In this document: positions 16,855-25,378 of the stretch, in pieces | How the letters are laid out: each line of letters begins with the position of its first letter | Numbering within the stretch: the first letter of the stretch is position 1 | Assembly (NCBI GenBank): GCA_963590165.1 | Contig: CAVANO010000049.1 | Span: forward strand, 1-64,000 | Reading direction: 5' to 3' | DNA length: 64,000 nt | Source: UBA11524 sp963590165 | GTDB lineage: Bacteria; Bacillota; Clostridia; Christensenellales; Aristaeellaceae | Notes under the pieces: generated by a model | Databases searched by the model: none | The model's input: the letters and a program-made list of their open reading frames with translations, nothing else | What the model was told of the DNA's origin: nothing | Position numbers and translations under genes: made by a program

Positions 16855-18193
16855 TCTCTCCTCCAGATTTTTCAGCGTTCAGCACGCAGGTGAAACAAAA
16901 CACGCCGTCCTGAATGCGGTACGATAGATACCCATGATATTTTTCTACAATCCGCCGGATGATTTTCGTTCCGAAGCCGTGCGACTCGCTGTCCGGCTTT
17001 GTCGAATGCATCTCCTCCAGAAAGCCTTCTTCCTTTTCTGTCGGGTTGCTGACCTCCAGCAGCAGTTCTTCGCCATGCATCAGCATCCGGATGGTTACGG
17101 TGTTGCCTTTGCCTGCCGACATGCAGCCTTCCAACGCGTTGTCAATCACGTTGGAAATCAGCGAACACAGGTCGCTCGGACGGAACGGCAGTTCATTCGG
17201 TACAATCACCTGAAAATCAAGCTGCATGCCCATTTTCCACGCCTTGGACTGCTCCATGTTCAGGATGGCACTGATGCCTTGATTGCCGCAGTCAATCGCC
17301 TTGATGGGTTGCAGAAAGTCAAACGACAACTCGTCTAAGTATTTCTTAATCTCTTCGATGCTGCCTTTTTCCGCCATCGACCGCAGATAGGTGAATTGAT
17401 TCTTGATGTCATGCCGTGCCTCGCGCATGCGCTCGACATTTTCCTCGGTGACGGAAATCAGCTCTTCTACACGCTTGTGGTCATATGAATCCGCTTGCAT
17501 CTCCACCAGCTGCTCCTGCAGAACCATCGTCCGATGCAGCATATAGCAGTAAATCAGGTTAATCATCAGCATGGCAACAAAGAACAGCAGCACCACGCTC
17601 GTCAGCCACGGGTCGAGGTACACGTTCGAAGTTTCACGCCGTGCCGCGTTCTGCAGAAAGTAATACAGCATTGTATTCACAAACCAGATGATGACGGGCA
17701 GGATGACAGCGGATTTTGGCAGCCGTGTCCGACCGGATGGACGGCAGCGGTGAATGACCAGCGCACACGGCACCGTCAGCAGGCTTGCGAACGACCGCAG
17801 CGCCCACAGCATAGGGTCAGATGCGTTGAACAGACCGCCTAAGCGGCTCGCATCATTGATAATTTCCATGACGGCGAGCAGGTTTGTCATCTGCGAGAAG
17901 AGCAGAATCAGCCGTTCGCCGATTTTCTCTTCTTTGTGCGGAAAAATCACCAGCAGCGCAAAAACCGACTGCACGATATGCCACACAATCAGGAAGGTTT
18001 CCCCCTGACAGAAGGTCAAAATCCCGTTCGAAATGATCAGCAACAGCACCGTCAGCAGCGCTGCCAGACCGACCGTCTTCCATGTCCATCGCTTTGTCTT
18101 GCCGACAATCAGCGTTGAAACAACAATCGAGATATGCTGCATGAGATAGGACAGTTCCATATGGGCCAGACAGGATTGCAGAAACGATTCCAT
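16847..18193 (-). CDS. GHKL-type sensor histidine kinase (AgrC-like), locus A
   Basis: 448 residues from the ATG at 18193 behind AAGAAAGGAAAACAAG (an in-frame ATG at 18217 has no ribosome site). There are about six N-terminal membrane segments, then a coiled region with the phospho-acceptor motif EARHDIKNQFTYL (His). A GHKL ATPase domain follows, with N-box SNVIDNALEG and G-box SHGFGTKII. This class often senses peptides, but no AgrB or AgrD homologue is visible nearby. It phosphorylates the LytTR regulator encoded directly after it. Confidence 0.9.
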   Translation of the reverse strand: MESFLQSCLAHMELSYLMQHISIVVSTLIVGKTKRWTWKTVGLAALLTVLLLIISNGILTFCQGETFLIVWHIVQSVFALLVIFPHKEEKIGERLILLFSQMTNLLAVMEIINDASRLGGLFNASDPMLWALRSFASLLTVPCALVIHRCRPSGRTRLPKSAVILPVIIWFVNTMLYYFLQNAARRETSNVYLDPWLTSVVLLFFVAMLMINLIYCYMLHRTMVLQEQLVEMQADSYDHKRVEELISVTEENVERMREARHDIKNQFTYLRSMAEKGSIEEIKKYLDELSFDFLQPIKAIDCGNQGISAILNMEQSKAWKMGMQLDFQVIVPNELPFRPSDLCSLISNVIDNALEGCMSAGKGNTVTIRMLMHGEELLLEVSNPTEKEEGFLEEMHSTKPDSESHGFGTKIIRRIVEKYHGYLSYRIQDGVFCFTCVLNAEKSGGENG

Positions 18194-18262
18194 CTTGTTT
18201 TCCTTTCTTTGTGCCATTCATTTGTGCTATTCGTCATAAACGGCTGGCTTTCCTGCTTTACC

Positions 18263-18874
18263 TCATTCTGTTTTCTGCTGCGCCAAATAGCAATTGTCTG
18301 CATGGGAACTGATGACGCCGACTGCCTGCAGATAGGCGTAAATCACGGTCGTCCCTACAAATTTCATGCCGCGTTTTTTCAAATCCTTTGAGATGATATC
18401 GGACAGCGGGGAGGTTGTCCGCGTGTTTTCGTAAATGACGGTGCCGTCTGTCCAATGCCACAGATAATCGGAAAAGCTGCCGCATTCCTGCTGAATTTCG
18501 CGGAAGACCCGTGCGTTGGTGACGGATGCTTGTATTTTCAACCGGTTCCGGATAATGCCGGGCGTGTTTGCCAGCACCTTCAGCTTGCCTTCATCGTAGG
18601 CGCAGACACTCTCCAGGTCAAAGCCGTCAAACGCAGCACAGAATGCTTCGCGCTTATTCAGCACGCATTCCCACGAAAGCCCGGCCTGAAAGCACTCGAG
18701 AATCAGCATTTCGAACAGCTTCCGGTCATCATGAACCGGGATGCCCCATTCTTCGTCATGATAGCGAATATAACGCTCGTTTTTCGGATTTGCCCAGCAG
18801 CATCGTATTTTTCCGTCTGCCCATGTCATCGGCGGTTTCGGAGACGTCTCAAGGGCATCGTTCCTGTTGCTCAT
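18263..18874 (-). CDS. tag: DNA-3-methyladenine glycosylase I
   Basis: 203 residues with all Tag hallmarks: RCCWANPKNERYIRYHDEEW near the N-terminus, LFEMLILECFQAGLSWECVL, and the C-terminal KRGMKFVGTTVIYAYLQAVG followed by SSHADNC. Cys and His at both ends form the structural zinc site. It removes 3-methyladenine from alkylated DNA in base excision repair. Its length is normal for the family. It lies 38 bases after the LacI-family gene and 70 bases before the GHKL kinase, all on the minus strand, but no functional link is implied. Confidence 0.95.
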   Translation of the reverse strand: MSNRNDALETSPKPPMTWADGKIRCCWANPKNERYIRYHDEEWGIPVHDDRKLFEMLILECFQAGLSWECVLNKREAFCAAFDGFDLESVCAYDEGKLKVLANTPGIIRNRLKIQASVTNARVFREIQQECGSFSDYLWHWTDGTVIYENTRTTSPLSDIISKDLKKRGMKFVGTTVIYAYLQAVGVISSHADNCYLAQQKTE

Positions 18875-18911
18875 GTGCGGTCAAACCTCTTTCTGCCCTA
18901 AAAGTCTTCAG

Positions 18912-19925
18912 TCAGGTTGTGCTGCGTTCAATCAGCGTTGTTTGGAAATAATGATCTTCCGCCATGCCGCCGTTAAGCATGTGCTTGATGGTTTCCAGAA
19001 TGGCGGCGGCGATCCCAGCCTGGTCATGGGCGAGAGTGGTTAATTGCGGCTGGATGACGCGGCTCATGCGCGAGTCATCAAAGCCCGTTACGGAAATGTC
19101 ATTCGGCACATTGAATCCACAGCTTTGCACCGCATTTACGACTGTGCACGCCAAAAGGTCGTTGCGGCAAACAAAGCCATCCACGGGAATGCCGCTGCGG
19201 ATTCGCGCTTTGACCGCATCGAACAGCTCCTCATAATTGGTACAGCCTGTGATAAAGGACGACTTATGCAAAGGAAGTCCGTATGCCTCCATCTGATTGC
19301 AGAAACCCCGATAACGCAGATCCTGCCGGTTGGAAAAATGACCGTTCCGGCTGATACGATCGACATGAACGAGATTGCGCCGCCCTTTGTCATACATTAA
19401 CCGGACAGCGCGCATGATACCGCTCTCGATGCCGGTATAGATGTGGGATACGTTCTCGCACTGCAGATCAGGATAATCACGAGACATGAGCAGCACAACG
19501 GCAAGACCGGCTTCGGCTAATTTTCGGATGCTGTCCACACTCATCGCAATCGAAGAAATGATGACGGCATCGACCTGACGAGTCAAAATGCGGCTCACGA
19601 AGTCAGGCGTGTTTTGGTAACCCATCAGGGAAATCAGGAAACCGGCATCATAGGCAACGGAGTCGATTGCTTCCACAAGACTGCCGTAATACTCGTTGCT
19701 CAGGTTGCCGGCAACGAATAAAATGTGACTGCTTCCCTTGCCGCGCAAGGCACGGGCGATGGTATTCGGCTTATAGTGCAGCTGTTCAATTGCCTCCAGC
19801 ACGCGCTTTCTCTTTTCAGGGGCGACATAACGCGTGTTGTTGATGACATAGGATACGATGGTTTCGGATACGCCCGCGGCTAAGGCAACATCTTTGCGGG
19901 TGACAACGGATTTCTTGATTTCCAA
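18912..19925 (-). CDS. LacI-family transcriptional regulator
   Basis: 337 residues. A helix-turn-helix headpiece (VTRKDVALAAGVSETIVSYV) with the hinge region following HYKPN is joined to a periplasmic-binding-protein-like effector domain (HILFVAGNLSNEYYGSLVEA; ISVTGFDDSRMSRVIQPQLT). It should bind a palindromic operator and release it upon binding a sugar. Two TTG starts are possible. The one at 19925 is preferred because AGAAGGA stands 6-7 bases upstream. The perfect palindrome in the promoter at 22072-22100, and a matching half at its own transcript start (20717-20730), make the sugar operon and itself the likely targets. Confidence 0.9.
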   Translation of the reverse strand: MEIKKSVVTRKDVALAAGVSETIVSYVINNTRYVAPEKRKRVLEAIEQLHYKPNTIARALRGKGSSHILFVAGNLSNEYYGSLVEAIDSVAYDAGFLISLMGYQNTPDFVSRILTRQVDAVIISSIAMSVDSIRKLAEAGLAVVLLMSRDYPDLQCENVSHIYTGIESGIMRAVRLMYDKGRRNLVHVDRISRNGHFSNRQDLRYRGFCNQMEAYGLPLHKSSFITGCTNYEELFDAVKARIRSGIPVDGFVCRNDLLACTVVNAVQSCGFNVPNDISVTGFDDSRMSRVIQPQLTTLAHDQAGIAAAILETIKHMLNGGMAEDHYFQTTLIERSTT

Positions 19926-19960
19926 GGTTTTTCCTTCTTTCAAGGTTCTTTTGAAGGGAT

Positions 19961-20686
19961 TTATAAAACGGAAAAAGTCAGAATGATGCCCGATAAAATC
20001 AGAAATAGGTTGATGATCAAGTTCAGACGCTTGTCATTCAGTTTGGAAGAGCATTTGAGCCCTGCAATCATGCCGATGATCATGAAGGGCATCAGCAGCA
20101 AGGCACTTTTCAGGACATCAGCAGTAATAATGCCTGTCGCGATATACATGATGAGGCGGAAAATATCCTCTGCCAAAAAGACAGCGCAGATATTGCCCTT
20201 GAAAACGCGCGGATCCTTTTCAATGTGACTGAAATAGGCGGCGAGCAAGGCACCAACACCATAAAGCCCTGTTACGATGCCGGAGAGAATGCCGATGATA
20301 TAAAGCACAGGCTTACTGTTTTTCAGATGATGCTGCGGAACAATCCGATCGCCAAGAAGGGAATAGATGCTCAACAGGATAATGAGCACACCGAAAAAGG
20401 CTTTTGCCAGCTGCGCATCGATATTCCGCAGGAAGAAAACGCCGGGAATTGAGCCGAGCATGACCGTCAGGAACAGGGGGAGAATCAGCTTGATGCGGAG
20501 CAACTGACGGTGCTTGACGATCATGATAATATTGGTAGGGGTGCCTAATAAAAGATCAGTGGGTGTAATCAGAACATTCGCTGCGTGTCCTAAAGAGGCA
20601 ATGGAAGTGAAAACCATCGTGCTTGCAAAACCGCATATGCCTTTTACAAAATACGCCACGAAAGTTGCTAACATCCAAATGAACAT
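19961..20686 (-). CDS. TauE/SafE (TSUP) family anion permease, first copy
   Basis: 241 residues, about eight hydrophobic segments, with the family features KGICGFASTMV in the first half and GIVTGLYGVGALLAAYF in the repeated second half. TSUP permeases move sulfite, sulfonates or related organic anions, often outward. The ATG at 20686 has AAGGAGCGGCGT upstream. It is the first gene of a transcript that continues into the lacI-family gene after 35 bases, and it is divergent from nagA. It is not closely similar by eye to the second TSUP protein (32286-33077). Confidence 0.85.
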   Translation of the reverse strand: MFIWMLATFVAYFVKGICGFASTMVFTSIASLGHAANVLITPTDLLLGTPTNIIMIVKHRQLLRIKLILPLFLTVMLGSIPGVFFLRNIDAQLAKAFFGVLIILLSIYSLLGDRIVPQHHLKNSKPVLYIIGILSGIVTGLYGVGALLAAYFSHIEKDPRVFKGNICAVFLAEDIFRLIMYIATGIITADVLKSALLLMPFMIIGMIAGLKCSSKLNDKRLNLIINLFLILSGIILTFSVL

Positions 20687-20716
20687 ACGCCGCTCCTTCA
20701 AATCATTGGGTGACGC

Positions 20717-20730
20717 TCAACACGTATGTC
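20717..20730. promoter_or_regulatory. Half-matching LacI-type operator at the TSUP-lacI transcript start
   Basis: TCAACACGTATGTC matches the first nine bases of the perfect palindrome TCAACACGTGTTGA found at 22081-22094. It covers the expected transcript start of the permease-regulator operon, consistent with autoregulation. Confidence 0.45.
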
Positions 20731-20731
20731 T

Positions 20732-20760
20732 ATTATAACATGCATATTAAAAAATATCAA
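20732..20760 (-). promoter_or_regulatory. Promoter of the TSUP-lacI operon
   Basis: On the minus strand TTGATA (20755-20760), 17 bases, TATAAT (20732-20737). Confidence 0.8.
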
Positions 20761-20792
20761 GGTGCTGATTTCACAATTTTTCCAGTTGAACA

Positions 20793-20816
20793 GCAATTGC
20801 AGGAGTATGCAATTGC
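20793..20816. promoter_or_regulatory. Two GCAATTGC palindromes upstream of nagA
   Basis: Identical 8-base palindromes at 20793-20800 and 20809-20816, 16 bases apart. The second overlaps the nagA -35 box, so they may be an operator pair for an unidentified regulator. Confidence 0.4.
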
Positions 20817-20841
20817 AAAGATCGTCAGCTTGTGATATGAT
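20813..20841 (+). promoter_or_regulatory. Promoter of nagA
   Basis: TTGCAA (20813-20818), 17 bases, TATGAT (20836-20841), 44 bases upstream of the start codon. Confidence 0.75.
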
Positions 20842-20885
20842 AGCAGATGCCAAAGCTCGAACATGAAGAAAGAAGGTCGTTGAAG

Positions 20886-22046
20886 ATGGCAGATTTGATG
20901 ATTGAAAATGCGCAGGTTTACACGAACGGACACTTTGAGCGAATGAATGTGCTGACACATGACGGAAAAATCGCAGCTTTGTGCGAGGAACCTTTTTTGT
21001 GTGCATCAGCAACACGAATTGATGGACGCGGATATAAGCTGATTCCGGGGTTGATTGACGCGCATACGCATGGCGGCGCCGGCGTTGATGTGAATGCGGC
21101 GAACGCCGACGGCTTGAAACGGATTGCAGCTTTTTTTGCCAGCCAGGGTGTAACGGCTTGGAATGCTTCGGTGTTGACGGATACGGAAGAGACGACCATG
21201 CGCTGCATTGACACGATCAATCAAGTGTGCGAAGAACATGGCTATGGCGCGCAGCTGTTGGGGGTACATTTGGAAGGTCCCTTTTTGAATGCGGAATATA
21301 AGGGCGCAATGCCGGAAAATCTCCTGCGCAAAGGAGATACGGAACTTGTGCGCCGGTATCTTTGCGCGGCAAAGAATTATCTGCACTATATGACCGTTGC
21401 ACCCGAAATTGAAGGCGTCATGCAGGTGATTGAGGAATATTCCGACCGGATTGTGTTTGCAATCGGTCACAGCGCGGCAACCTATGATGTTGCTATGGAA
21501 GCATTCCGCAAGGGAGCGCGGTGCGTAACGCATACATTCAATGGCATGCGGCTTTTTCATCAGCATGAACCGGCGATTATGGGAGCAGCGTTGGAAAGCG
21601 ATGCATGGTGCGAGGCGATTTGCGACGGCCGGCATCTGCATCCCGGCACGGTGCGGATGCTTCTCAAATGCAAGGGAATGAAGAAGGTGATTGCGATTAC
21701 GGACAGCATCATGGCTGCCGGACTTCCTGACGGCAACTACAAGTTGGGCGTGAATGACATCATTGTCGAAAATGGCGATGCACGGCTGGCACATGGCAAT
21801 TCGCGTGCAGGCAGTACGCTGACAATGATTCAGGCACTGCGCAATCTGATTCGTTTTACGGGAAAGTCATTAGAGGAAATTATCCCGTTATTCACGGAAA
21901 ATGTGGCGGCAGCATTGCGTTTGGATGACAGAAAAGGGCGTATTGCAGCCGGTTTTGATGCGGATTTGGTGCTTTTGAATGATGACCTGGCGGTTTGCGC
22001 AACCATTGTCGGCGGCGAAATGGTGTATTCGGTTTTAGGTGCTTGA
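20886..22046 (+). CDS. nagA: N-acetylglucosamine-6-phosphate deacetylase
   Basis: 386 residues of the amidohydrolase superfamily. It has PGLIDAHTHGGAGVDVN near residue 55, GVHLEGPFLNAEYKGAM (metal ligand Glu), AIGHSAATYDVA and VTHTFNGMRLFHQHEPAI (His ligands), and AITDSIMAAGLPDGNYKLG (catalytic Asp). The enzyme removes acetate from GlcNAc-6-phosphate (relatives act on GalNAc-6-phosphate), giving the amino-sugar phosphate. ATG 20886 is chosen because the homology begins there. It is divergent from the TSUP-lacI operon and 148 bases before the sugar-uptake operon, which has its own promoter. No sugar kinase or PTS gene is nearby, so how the substrate becomes phosphorylated is open. Confidence 0.93.
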   Translation: MADLMIENAQVYTNGHFERMNVLTHDGKIAALCEEPFLCASATRIDGRGYKLIPGLIDAHTHGGAGVDVNAANADGLKRIAAFFASQGVTAWNASVLTDTEETTMRCIDTINQVCEEHGYGAQLLGVHLEGPFLNAEYKGAMPENLLRKGDTELVRRYLCAAKNYLHYMTVAPEIEGVMQVIEEYSDRIVFAIGHSAATYDVAMEAFRKGARCVTHTFNGMRLFHQHEPAIMGAALESDAWCEAICDGRHLHPGTVRMLLKCKGMKKVIAITDSIMAAGLPDGNYKLGVNDIIVENGDARLAHGNSRAGSTLTMIQALRNLIRFTGKSLEEIIPLFTENVAAALRLDDRKGRIAAGFDADLVLLNDDLAVCATIVGGEMVYSVLGA

Positions 22047-22071
22047 AGATAAAAAAAGCTGAAAAAGCCTA

Positions 22072-22100
22072 TTGACATTGTCAACACGTGTTGATATAAT
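22072..22100 (+). promoter_or_regulatory. Consensus promoter with LacI-type operator in its spacer
   Basis: TTGACA (22072-22077), 17-base spacer, TATAAT (22095-22100). The perfect palindrome TCAACACGTGTTGA (22081-22094, central CG) fills the spacer, the classic position for repression by a LacI/GalR protein. It drives the eleven-gene operon starting at 22194. Confidence 0.85.
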
Positions 22101-22193
22101 GATGGCAGAAAGCGGTCAGTATTTGACCACTTAGTCCAAAGAGCTCTTGGAGTCACATTCTGGGTAGTTCTAACAGATAATGGAGGTTGCGTC

Positions 22194-23435
22194 ATGAAGA
22201 AGACAATGTCCGTGTTCCTGGTGTTGTGCATGCTGCTGGCATTCGCGGTGAGTGCGCAGGCGGAGGAAAAGACCGTGCTGAAGATTTCCAACTACGCGGT
22301 TTTGGAATCCAACTACACTGAATTTTGGAACGATGTGGAAGCAGGCTTTGAAGCTGCTTATCCCGAGTATGATATCGAGTGGGTCACCAGCGAATACGGC
22401 CAGACCACCAATACGGTGATCACAGCAGCTGGCGGCGGTGACTACTGCGATGCGCTTTTCGGCGAGCTGTCCTGGGTTTCCGTTCTTGCCTATGCCTTTG
22501 AGCCGGTGACGGACGTGCTCAGCGAGGATCTGATGAATACGTTCGATGCCAATATCCTTGATTCGTGCAAGTTTGACGGCGAATGCTACGCAATCCCTTA
22601 CTATGTGTCGCCGTTTATCCTGTACTACAATACTGAACTGTTCGCACAGGCAGGCATTGAGGTGCCGACCACCTATGATGAACTGATGGATGCCTGCGAA
22701 AAGCTCAGCAAATTGACCAGCCCCATCACGGGCAATCCGGTTGTTCCTTTCGGTCAGACCACTGCGTCTGTCGCGATTTCCGGCACCTCACTGACTGCCT
22801 TCATCTACAATTTTGGCGGCACAGTGCTCGACTTGGATACCGGCTTGATGAGCATTGACAACGATGGCTTCCGTCAGGCGCTGGAGACGCTGCAGGCACT
22901 GTATCAGGCAGGTTATATGACGCCGAATCAGAAGCTGAAGGAACTGCGCCAGTCCTTTGCAAACGGCGAACTGGCAATGTACTATGATCAGTCCTGGGGC
23001 TTCAGCGGCGTATCCGGCATTAACCCGGATGCGGTGAACTTCACGGCTTCTGCACCTGCGCTCAAGGGCGGCGAGGGCTCCGGTCAGTCCGTGCTGAATG
23101 CGGGCGTGTTCATGGTGTCCAATAAGAATGGTCATGCGGAAGGCGTCAATAAGTTTATCGAGTATGTGACCTCTGATGCGGTTGTCGGTCACTATATCCT
23201 TGACATTGCCGCCGGCTGGTCTGCTAAGACGACAGAACTTGAAGTTGCTCCTGTGCTGCAGGGCGCGACCGGCTCTCAGAGCAATCTGAAGGCGGTCCCG
23301 ATGATTGAAACGTTGAATGACCTGAATCTCGAGCTGGACACCCTCGCACAGAACGTGACCCTGAATGGCATGACTGTCGATGAGGCAATTGAAGAGTTCA
23401 AAAATTCCAGCGCGTATCAGACGATTGGCGAGTAA
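22194..23435 (+). CDS. Extracellular sugar-binding protein of ABC transporter
   Basis: 413 residues. The signal peptide MKKTMSVFLVLCMLLAFAVS ends at AQA, with no lipobox Cys, so anchoring is unclear. The mature part is a family 1 solute-binding protein: LKISNYAVLESNYTEFWNDV, CYAIPYYVSPFILYYNTELF and GELAMYYDQSWGFSGV. It captures a mono- or oligosaccharide for the two permeases that follow. It is the first gene after the LacI-controlled promoter. A terminator-like hairpin (23458-23501) after it would give much more binding protein than permease, as is usual for such importers. No cognate ATPase is in the window. Confidence 0.9.
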   Translation: MKKTMSVFLVLCMLLAFAVSAQAEEKTVLKISNYAVLESNYTEFWNDVEAGFEAAYPEYDIEWVTSEYGQTTNTVITAAGGGDYCDALFGELSWVSVLAYAFEPVTDVLSEDLMNTFDANILDSCKFDGECYAIPYYVSPFILYYNTELFAQAGIEVPTTYDELMDACEKLSKLTSPITGNPVVPFGQTTASVAISGTSLTAFIYNFGGTVLDLDTGLMSIDNDGFRQALETLQALYQAGYMTPNQKLKELRQSFANGELAMYYDQSWGFSGVSGINPDAVNFTASAPALKGGEGSGQSVLNAGVFMVSNKNGHAEGVNKFIEYVTSDAVVGHYILDIAAGWSAKTTELEVAPVLQGATGSQSNLKAVPMIETLNDLNLELDTLAQNVTLNGMTVDEAIEEFKNSSAYQTIGE

Positions 23436-23457
23436 AAACGTCTGCTGTCCCGAGAAG

Positions 23458-23501
23458 GACAGGGAAGGAATGGGGAAATCCTTCCTTCCCTGTCTTTTTT
23501 T
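23458..23501 (+). terminator. Attenuating terminator between binding-protein and permease genes
   Basis: GACAGGGAAGGAA (23458-23470) pairs perfectly with its complement at 23482-23494, followed by seven T. Confidence 0.85.
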
Positions 23502-23555
23502 GAACATTGAACCGGATTGCTGTTTATAACATGAGCAAGAGAAAGATGTGTGTGT

Positions 23556-24461
23556 ATGGGGAAAATGCGCAAAACAACAGTTGACAAGTTGTTCTGGCTG
23601 CTATTGGTCATCCCGGCAATGCTGATTGTTGCAGCTTTTATTCTGATTCCGATTGCCGACTCCGTGCGCATGAGCTTCACGGAGTATAAAATGAAGAACA
23701 TTCTCAAAGGAACGCCTGCCGTGTGGAATGACTTTGAGAATTATATAAAGCTCTTTTCCAACAGCCGCTTTCTGCCGACAATTACGCGCACCTTTGGATT
23801 TGTTCTATGGGTGGTTCTGGCTCAGTTCGTGATCGGCATGATTTTTGCATTGCTTCTTAACTCAAATGTGAGAGGCGCAAGATTCATCCGCAGTGTGATG
23901 ATGATGCCCTGGGTGGTTCCCACGGTGATTTCTGCACTGGTCTGGATGTGGATTTATCAGAGCCAGTATGGCTTGCTGAAATATCTGATCAGCGTTGTTA
24001 CGTTCGGAAAGGTCAATGATTTTGCAATTCTGAACAGCACGCAGTATGCGATGGTCGGCATCGGCATTGCTGCCCTGTGGAAGCAGATTCCGCTGACGAC
24101 ATTGCTCCTGCTGGCAGGACTTCAAAATGTTCCGGATGATATTATTGAGGCGGCGACAATCGATGGTGCCGGTTATTTTACCCGCATTGTTCATATTGTG
24201 ATGCCTTATATGCGCAGCGTCATTTCAGTTGTCATTACGATGGCAATTATCGAGAACTTCAAACAGTTCCCGCTGATTTGGACGATGACCGGCGGCGGCC
24301 CGTCCAATTCCACGACAACGCTGGCAATCCTCTCTTACCGCGAAGCCTTTGTAAGCCAGAACCTTGGCTCCGGTGCTGCCGTTACAACAATCTGGATGAT
24401 TCTGATGATTGTGGTGGTGGCATTGTTCAAAAAGGTGCTTGGCCGTCAGCAAGCCGAGTGA
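23556..24461 (+). CDS. Sugar ABC transporter permease, MalF/UgpA-like
   Basis: 301 residues, six predicted membrane helices, and the EAA loop EAATIDGAGYFTRIVHIVMP (around residue 205) that docks on the ATPase. Start ATG at 23556 has only a weak AGAGAAAG site, and an in-frame GTG lies 6 bases earlier. It lies downstream of the binding-protein gene and its attenuator and 14 bases before the partner permease. Confidence 0.9.
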   Translation: MGKMRKTTVDKLFWLLLVIPAMLIVAAFILIPIADSVRMSFTEYKMKNILKGTPAVWNDFENYIKLFSNSRFLPTITRTFGFVLWVVLAQFVIGMIFALLLNSNVRGARFIRSVMMMPWVVPTVISALVWMWIYQSQYGLLKYLISVVTFGKVNDFAILNSTQYAMVGIGIAALWKQIPLTTLLLLAGLQNVPDDIIEAATIDGAGYFTRIVHIVMPYMRSVISVVITMAIIENFKQFPLIWTMTGGGPSNSTTTLAILSYREAFVSQNLGSGAAVTTIWMILMIVVVALFKKVLGRQQAE

Positions 24462-24475
24462 AAGGAGGAAATGTG

Positions 24476-25348
24476 ATGGAAGCGGTTCATACGTCTATTC
24501 ATAGGTCTATTCGACCTAAAGCAGTTGTGCTGAATATTCTGCGTTACCTGTTGCTGTTTATCATTTTGTTATTCCTGCTGTTCCCGCTGTATTGGGTTCT
24601 GATTACTTCGTTCAAAACGAATCTGGAAGCATACCTGTATCCGCCGACGTTCTGGCCGAAGAATTTTACGGTTGACAGCTACGTCCGCCTGGTAACGGAG
24701 AATAATCAGTTCTTTGTTTACTATCGCAATAACTTTATTGTATCCGGCGCGGTTGCACTGATTACGCTGTTTGCTTCGTTCCTCGCCGGTTATGCGCTTT
24801 CGCGGCTGCATGTGAAATTAAATGCTGCCGTAATTGCTCTTCTGACGGCATCGCAGATGTTCCCTGTTGTGAGCAGATTGATCTCTCTGTACGGGATTCT
24901 CCGCTCCGTAGGGTTAATCAACACGCTGCCGGGACTTATTCTCGCCATCACCGCATCGCAGATTCCGTTCTGCACGATGCTGATGATCTCCTTCTTTGAT
25001 GGCGTGCCGAACAGCATCGAGGAAGCGGCAACGGTAGACGGCGCCGGACGCTGGCGCATCATGTTCTCCATTTCTCTGCCTTTGGTGTCCGGCGGCTTGC
25101 TCGCTGTGGGCATCTATGCATTCCTGATGGCATGGGATGATTTCCTGCATGCGGCAATTCTGATTCAAAATGATAGCTTGCGGACGCTGTCTGTCGGCAT
25201 TTCGGCACGCTATCTGGGTGAGCTGTCGTATGACTGGTCTTTGGTCAACACGATTTCCATTGTAGGTATCCTCCCGATGCTCCTGCTGTTCTTCTTCTTC
25301 CAGAAGTACATGGTCAAGGGGCTTGTGGCAGGCGCGGTAAAAGGCTGA
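24476..25348 (+). CDS. Sugar ABC transporter permease, MalG/UgpE-like
   Basis: 290 residues, six predicted membrane segments, EAA loop EEAATVDGAGRWRIMFSISL (around residue 182). ATG 24476 is seven bases after AAAGGAGG. It forms the membrane channel with the preceding permease, and the ATPase is presumably shared and encoded elsewhere. Confidence 0.9.
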   Translation: MEAVHTSIHRSIRPKAVVLNILRYLLLFIILLFLLFPLYWVLITSFKTNLEAYLYPPTFWPKNFTVDSYVRLVTENNQFFVYYRNNFIVSGAVALITLFASFLAGYALSRLHVKLNAAVIALLTASQMFPVVSRLISLYGILRSVGLINTLPGLILAITASQIPFCTMLMISFFDGVPNSIEEAATVDGAGRWRIMFSISLPLVSGGLLAVGIYAFLMAWDDFLHAAILIQNDSLRTLSVGISARYLGELSYDWSLVNTISIVGILPMLLLFFFFQKYMVKGLVAGAVKG

Positions 25349-25378
25349 TTCGCTGAATACAGAAAGGAAGTTGCAATT

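Noticed and set aside
18194..18262. Promoter for the locus A kinase gene
   Set aside because: No pair of hexamers with acceptable match and spacing could be found, so transcription may come from upstream.
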